The notes under the pieces: model-generated
What the model was told of the DNA's origin: nothing
Database searches by the model: none
The model's input: only the letters and a program-made list of their open reading frames with translations
DNA from: an uncultured bacterium
GTDB taxonomy: Bacteria; Verrucomicrobiota; Lentisphaeria; Victivallales; Victivallaceae
Assembly (NCBI GenBank): GCA_949286445.1
Contig: CASECL010000301.1
Coordinates: forward strand, 1 to 6,381
Length of the DNA: 6,381 nt
Reading direction: 5' to 3'
Made by a program: the position numbers and the translations under genes
Shown: positions 5,021 to 6,381 of the stretch, in pieces
How the letters are laid out: the number at the start of each line of letters is the position of its first letter
Position numbering within the stretch: the first letter of the stretch is position 1

Positions 5021-6381
5021 TGAAATCAACAAATTTTCGCAAATTTGACCATCTGGTTATTGGAAGCGGTCTCGCGGGACTTGCCAGCGCACTTTACCTC
5101 GCCCGTTCCGGCCGCAGTGTCGCCGTGGTTACAAAACTCACCATTGATGAATGCAATACCGCTCATGCCCAGGGCGGCGTCGCCTGCGTGGTGGACGCGC
5201 TGGACAGTTTTGATGAACACGTTCAGGATACGCTCTATGCCGGAGCCGGCCTCTGCCGGGAAGATGCGGTAAGAGCTATCGTTGAAGCCGCCCCGGACGC
5301 CATAAATGACCTGATTGAACTGGGGGCGAAATTCACCACCCGGGGAGAAATGGGTCTCAAAGATGACAAGGATGAATATGACCTCGGACGCGAAGGAGGT
5401 CATACCAAAAGAAGAATTCTTCATGCCGGAGATATCACCGGGGCGGAAATAGAGCGCGCCATGGTGGAAAGCTGCCGCAAAATGCCTAATATCACGGTTT
5501 TTGAATATCACTTTGCCATCGACCTTATTGTTACCAAAAGGCTCGGACTGAAAGGCGAAAACCGCTGTCTCGGAGCTTATGTGCTGGATGTTAAAAATCA
5601 GCGGGTTATCAGTTTTCTGGCCGATTCCACCACCCTCGCCTGCGGCGGAGCAGGAAAGGTTTACCTCTATACCAGCAACCCCGATGTCGCCTGCGGCGCG
5701 GGAATTGCCATGGGATACCGGGCAGGAGCGGAAATCGCCAATATGGAATTCATTCAGTTCCATCCCACCATTCTCTACCATCCGCGGGAACGCTCCTTCC
5801 TGATCAGTGAAGCGGTCCGCGGAGAAGGTGCCATTCTCAAGTGCCGCCAGAGCGACGGCACCATACGGGAATTCATGGATAAATACCACCCCATGAAGAG
5901 CCTCGCCCCCCGCGACGTGGTGGCCAGAGCCATTGATAACGAAATGAAACGCACCGGGGCGGAATGCGTTTACCTGGACATCACCCACAAGAGTAAAGAA
6001 TTTCTGATGCGGAGATTTCCCAATATTTACGAAAAGGTTCTCTCCATCGGCGTGGATATGAGCAAAGATCTTATCCCGGTGGTTCCGGCGGCTCACTATG
6101 TCTGCGGCGGGGTGAAAACCGATGTCCGCGGCAGAACCGGAATTGAGGGGCTTTACGCCGCCGGAGAAACCGGTTGCACCGGTCTGCACGGCGCAAACCG
6201 CCTGGCCAGCAACAGTTTGCTTGAAGCTATTGTAGTGGCGAAATTCTCCGCCGCCGATATCAATGAAAATATTGAAACCTTGCGCAAAAACCGTCCCGCT
6301 TCACTTGAGGGCATCCACTGGTACAGCGGCAACGCCGCCGATTCCGATGAACGGGTGGTTATCAGCCACAACTGGGAGGAA
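5020..6381 (+). CDS. nadB: L-aspartate oxidase, N-terminal 454 residues (runs off window)
   Basis: NadB is a cytoplasmic FAD enzyme that oxidises L-aspartate to iminoaspartate, the first step of de novo NAD synthesis with NadA and NadC. Its electron acceptor is oxygen, or fumarate in anaerobes. The reading frame is open from 5020 to the window edge, giving 454 of roughly 530 residues. Visible features are the FAD Rossmann motif GSGLAG (15-20), AHAQGGV (48-54), REGGHTKRRILHAGD (124-138), QFHPT (246-250), SEAVRGEGA, LAPRDVVARAID (295-306), VPAAHYVCGG (355-364) and GLHGANRLASNSLLE (388-402). By alignment to E. coli NadB, E125, H248, R298, H359 and R394 correspond to E121, H244, R290, H351 and R386, so the active site looks intact. 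E125 in the REGGH context favours aspartate oxidase over succinate dehydrogenase or fumarate reductase flavoproteins. An in-frame TAA two codons before the ATG fixes the start. No good Shine-Dalgarno is present. The gene is divergent from lnt. Confidence 0.96.
   Translation, partial: MKSTNFRKFDHLVIGSGLAGLASALYLARSGRSVAVVTKLTIDECNTAHAQGGVACVVDALDSFDEHVQDTLYAGAGLCREDAVRAIVEAAPDAINDLIELGAKFTTRGEMGLKDDKDEYDLGREGGHTKRRILHAGDITGAEIERAMVESCRKMPNITVFEYHFAIDLIVTKRLGLKGENRCLGAYVLDVKNQRVISFLADSTTLACGGAGKVYLYTSNPDVACGAGIAMGYRAGAEIANMEFIQFHPTILYHPRERSFLISEAVRGEGAILKCRQSDGTIREFMDKYHPMKSLAPRDVVARAIDNEMKRTGAECVYLDITHKSKEFLMRRFPNIYEKVLSIGVDMSKDLIPVVPAAHYVCGGVKTDVRGRTGIEGLYAAGETGCTGLHGANRLASNSLLEAIVVAKFSAADINENIETLRKNRPASLEGIHWYSGNAADSDERVVISHNWEE

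Noticed and set aside
5026..6189. Long minus-strand open frame of 387 codons
   Set aside because: It lies wholly antisense to nadB, whose plus-strand frame has every aspartate oxidase motif. The antisense protein has no recognisable motif.

Overview
The window is an ordinary stretch of bacterial chromosome with four complete protein genes and two that run off the ends. I found no mobile element, CRISPR array, RNA gene or defence system, and no coherent previously undescribed system. The organism is diderm, because it has apolipoprotein N-acyltransferase. It probably has an anaerobic or fermentative side, because its EtfB carries the motif typical of electron-bifurcating flavoproteins. Base composition is moderate. 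Several starts have poor Shine-Dalgarno sequences, and the nucleotide-sugar enzyme is of the eukaryote-like UAP1 type. A member of the PVC group (for example Lentisphaerota) or a similar gut or sediment anaerobe would fit, but that placement is a low-confidence inference.

Layout: positions 1 to about 4954 are all on the minus strand. Read in the direction of transcription, the order is lnt (4954 to 3251), a UAP1/UDPGP-family uridylyltransferase (3193 to 1769), a small secreted protein of unknown function (1641 to 1060), etfB (959 to 63), and the first 18 codons of etfA (56 to 1). The lnt-to-uridylyltransferase gap is 57 nt and the etfB-to-etfA gap is 6 nt, so both pairs look co-transcribed. 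A plausible sigma-70-type promoter (TTGAAA, 17 nt, TATATT) lies just before etfB, so etfBA probably has its own transcription start. On the plus strand, from 5020 to the window edge, is nadB for L-aspartate oxidase, divergent from lnt.

Roles: Lnt performs the last step of lipoprotein maturation and the uridylyltransferase makes a UDP-sugar for envelope or glycan synthesis, so this pair has an envelope theme. EtfB/EtfA form the two-subunit electron-transfer flavoprotein. NadB starts de novo NAD synthesis. The 65-bp lnt/nadB divergent region contains a perfect 10-bp inverted repeat whose right arm ends on the A of the nadB ATG. It is the most interesting non-coding signal in the window. There is no gene-free stretch longer than 300 bases.
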